Below are positions 61,755 through 64,000 of a stretch of 64,000 nucleotides of DNA, one piece after another. Source of the DNA: Acidimicrobiaceae bacterium (GTDB lineage Bacteria; Actinomycetota; Acidimicrobiia; Acidimicrobiales; RAAP-2); contig PLHF01000089.1 in NCBI GenBank assembly GCA_003138855.1, positions 1 to 64,000 of the forward strand, in the 5' to 3' direction. The notes under the pieces were generated by a model, which worked only from the letters and a program-made list of their open reading frames with translations, ran no database searches and was not told the origin of the DNA. Position 1 is the stretch's first letter. Each line of letters opens with the position of its first letter. Both the position numbers and the translations under genes were made by a program.

Positions 61755-61782
61755 GCAACACCTGTTGAGCAACACCTGTTGT
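61755..61782. promoter_or_regulatory. 14-bp tandem repeat, each copy containing the palindrome CAACACCTGTTG, upstream of sipW-like gene
   Basis: GCAACACCTGTTGA GCAACACCTGTTGT read directly in the 61481-61826 divergent intergenic region. Confidence 0.85.
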
Positions 61783-61826
61783 CAAAATCGCTCAAGCCGA
61801 TATCTCCCGGTGCCGAAGACCCAGGT

Positions 61827-62390
61827 GTGACACATTCGGGACAGCCGCCGACCAGGCGGTCCAAACGGTCGAGGCGATCCAGCCAGGTCCTGCGTGCCTT
61901 CTGCATGGCCGGTGTCGCCGGGCTGTCCGTGGTGTGCGCCGGCCTGGCGATGGTGGTCGTGACGATGCACCTCGAGCTCAGGCCGGTACTGACCGGGAGC
62001 ATGCGTCCCACCTACGGCCCCGGAGCGCTCTTGGTGACCAGGCCGGTGCCGGTGGAGGACCTGCACAAGGGGATGATCGTCGCGTTCGTCCCCCCAGGGG
62101 AGCATGCGGACTTCGCCCACCGGATCACCTCGGTGACCGGACCCCCGTTGGCGCCGATCATCACCACCAAGGGCGATGCGAACTCCGCCCCCGATCCGTG
62201 GCACGCACAGTTGACCACGGCCACCGTGCCGGAAGTGGTGGCCACCGTGCCGTGGGTGGGCCGTCTGATGGTCGACCTCCGGGGCCAGCTCCAACTTCTC
62301 TTGATCGTTGCCGGCGGGCTGTATGCAGCCGTGGCCGGAACCCGCTGGATCCTGCGCCCGCGGCCCACCCTGCGGAGCACGAGCGCATGA
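61827..62390 (+). CDS. SipW/archaeal-type (S26B) signal peptidase I
   Basis: RPVLTGSMRPTYGPGALLVTRPVPVEDLHKGMIVAFVPPG..FAHRITSVTG..ITTKGDANSAPDPW: Ser, His and Asp motifs of S26B peptidases. Confidence 0.85.
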   Translation: MTHSGQPPTRRSKRSRRSSQVLRAFCMAGVAGLSVVCAGLAMVVVTMHLELRPVLTGSMRPTYGPGALLVTRPVPVEDLHKGMIVAFVPPGEHADFAHRITSVTGPPLAPIITTKGDANSAPDPWHAQLTTATVPEVVATVPWVGRLMVDLRGQLQLLLIVAGGLYAAVAGTRWILRPRPTLRSTSA

Positions 62391-62430
62391 TGCCTGAGAC
62401 CTGCCAACCAATACCAATCCAATAGCAATC

Positions 62431-62454
62431 CATCAATACGTATCGCCATTGATG
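62431..62454. other. Inverted repeat between sipW-like gene and first TasA-like gene
   Basis: CATCAAT-ACGTATCGCC-ATTGATG. Confidence 0.7.
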
Positions 62455-62479
62455 CGTGTACCTACCAAGGAGAAGAACC

Positions 62480-63148
62480 ATGAGTCAGCATCGCCACACC
62501 CGGATGAAGGCGGGACGACACGGGAAAGCCGTTGTCGCCGGACTCTTCGCCATGTCGGTCGGGCTTCTGACCACCGCCGGTGTCTACGCGGCCCTGTCGG
62601 GTGTTGCCACCGGGTCCGAGGCCGTTACCTCGGGGACCCTCAACTTGACCCTGAGCCCCGATGTCGGCACCAGCTTCAGCAACTTCACCGGAGTGATGGC
62701 CCCGGGCGACACCGACAACGTCTATGTGAATCTCAACAACACCGGATCCCTGGCCACCGCCGCCGGCATGACGCTGTGGGTGGCGGGAACGCCTGCCAAC
62801 GCCCTGACCAACGGAACGGCGCCGGGTGAGGGACTGTCCGTGACGGCCACCCAGTGCTCGGTGGCCTGGACGTTGGCCGGCGTGTGCGGCGGTAGCACGA
62901 CGCCGATCCTGGCCACGACGCAGATCAACTCCATGAACACCGCCGGAACTGCTGTCGGCCTGTCCAACATTCCCTCGTTGGTAGCGTCAACCGGAAAGGC
63001 GGCCCACGTACAGGTGAGCCTCGGCCTGGTTGCCACGGAGACGTCCACCAACGGTGTGGCGCCCACGCCGACCATCCAGGGCCTGTCGACCACGCTGGCC
63101 TACACCTTCACCGAGCAGCAGCGAGTCGGTACTGCAACCAACCAGTAG
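62480..63148 (+). CDS. TasA/camelysin-like, SipW-dependent-type signal peptide-containing secreted protein
   Basis: SD aaggag; AMSVGLLTTAGVYAALSGVATGSEAVTSGTLNLTLSPDVGTSFSNFTGVMAPGDTDNVYVNLNNTGSLA. Confidence 0.75.
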   Translation: MSQHRHTRMKAGRHGKAVVAGLFAMSVGLLTTAGVYAALSGVATGSEAVTSGTLNLTLSPDVGTSFSNFTGVMAPGDTDNVYVNLNNTGSLATAAGMTLWVAGTPANALTNGTAPGEGLSVTATQCSVAWTLAGVCGGSTTPILATTQINSMNTAGTAVGLSNIPSLVASTGKAAHVQVSLGLVATETSTNGVAPTPTIQGLSTTLAYTFTEQQRVGTATNQ

Positions 63149-63159
63149 TCGGTAGAGCA

Positions 63160-63705
63160 GTGAAAGTGCATCACCTACACCGCAGTGCACGCAGGGCGGC
63201 CGCAACAGCGGCCATCCTGCTGTGCGCGGTGTTCGTGGCGCCCATCCATGCCGGAGCTGCCGGCAAGGTGAGCGGTACCGTCATCGGCTCCGAATCGGTG
63301 GCCAGCGGGAAGTGGCTGGCTACGGTGAGCCCCGCGGGGATGACGTTCACGACCAGCACCGACCAGACTGCGACGGTCGCCAATACCGGAACCATCGCCC
63401 TGTCGGGGATCAGCTACAAGGTCACCGTCTCGACTCCCGCCTCGGGGTCGCCCACGTTCAAGTTGTACACGTGCACCGTGGCCTGGTCGAGCAACAAGTG
63501 CAGTGGTGGCGCCGGGACTCAGGTCGGTTCGACGTTCTCCAAGGGCCCGGCCACGACGGTGAGCTCGACCGTGGCGATCGCGGTCGGTGCCGACGAGTAC
63601 CTGCAGGTCGAGCCGACCGGGGTGACGTCTTCGGTGACGGTGACGCTGGGCACCTCGATCAATCCGGCGACGCAGCTGCGGTCGCCGATCGCCACGAATC
63701 ACTGA
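63160..63705 (+). CDS. Second TasA/camelysin-like secreted protein (paralogue of the preceding gene)
   Basis: Signal peptide ...APIHAGAA; KVSGTVIGSESVASGKWLATVSPAGMTFTTSTDQTATVANTGTIALSGISYKVTV; shares CTVAW..C..GG with the previous gene. Confidence 0.65.
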   Translation: MKVHHLHRSARRAAATAAILLCAVFVAPIHAGAAGKVSGTVIGSESVASGKWLATVSPAGMTFTTSTDQTATVANTGTIALSGISYKVTVSTPASGSPTFKLYTCTVAWSSNKCSGGAGTQVGSTFSKGPATTVSSTVAIAVGADEYLQVEPTGVTSSVTVTLGTSINPATQLRSPIATNH

Positions 63706-63868
63706 GCGGCACGCGGCACGCTCCGCCGGACCACAGCGTGTGCGTACGATGCCATTCGATGCCGGACCTGACGCGGTGCCGACGGTCGGGAAGAAGGGCG
63801 GTTCCGGCGGGGTTGGCATGGAGACCGGGGAGTGTCCTCCTCGGATCATTCCCGGAAAGGGGTCCACC

Positions 63869-64000
63869 ATGGCCACGCCGTTGACCAAACCGCTCTACAC
63901 CGCCGAGGCGACAGCCCACGGCGGCCGCGAAGGTCGGGTACGCAGTGGCGACGGGCTACTGGACCTCGACCTGAAGCCGCCGGTGGAGCTGGGCGGCCCT
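63869..64000 (+). CDS. Ohr/OsmC-family organic hydroperoxide resistance protein (partial, runs off the window)
   Basis: MATPLTKPLYTAEATAHGGREGRVRSGDGLLDLDLKPPVELGGP. Confidence 0.85.
   Translation, partial: MATPLTKPLYTAEATAHGGREGRVRSGDGLLDLDLKPPVELGGP

Overview
High-GC actinobacterial chromosomal window (gene content suggests Acidimicrobiia or a relative; this is inference). All calls come from reading the supplied translations and DNA; no database search was run. Roughly 0-28 kb is mostly housekeeping or metabolic: a frameshifted UspA, queG, a PimB-like glycosyltransferase, an aminotransferase, glpK, a B12-dependent ribonucleotide reductase (nrdJ) behind a candidate pair of NrdR boxes, a BVMO-type monooxygenase, a large LuxR/MalT-like regulator, a secreted CocE/NonD hydrolase and an MFS exporter. 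Roughly 29-63.7 kb is a cell-surface/exopolysaccharide island: a class E sortase with a tiny LPFTG substrate, a DUF4012 protein, a 1253-codon secreted glycosidase-like multidomain protein, eight glycosyltransferases, a Wzz/BY-kinase, an O-antigen ligase-like protein, a polyprenyl-phosphate sugar transferase, a LMW-PTP, a degenerate metallopeptidase-like protein, WhiB, and a terminal SipW-type signal peptidase with two TasA/camelysin-like secreted proteins. The most interesting signals are: the sipW + two-paralogue module with a shared C-[ST]-VAW...C-x-G-G motif and a tandem palindromic operator; the HExxH to FEIGH pseudo-peptidase; several perfect palindromes or tandem operators in promoter regions; and four genes whose conserved domain is split or lacks a canonical start at a short homopolymer. 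Those four are either real decay or consensus errors. No CRISPR array, transposase, tRNA or rRNA was recognised.
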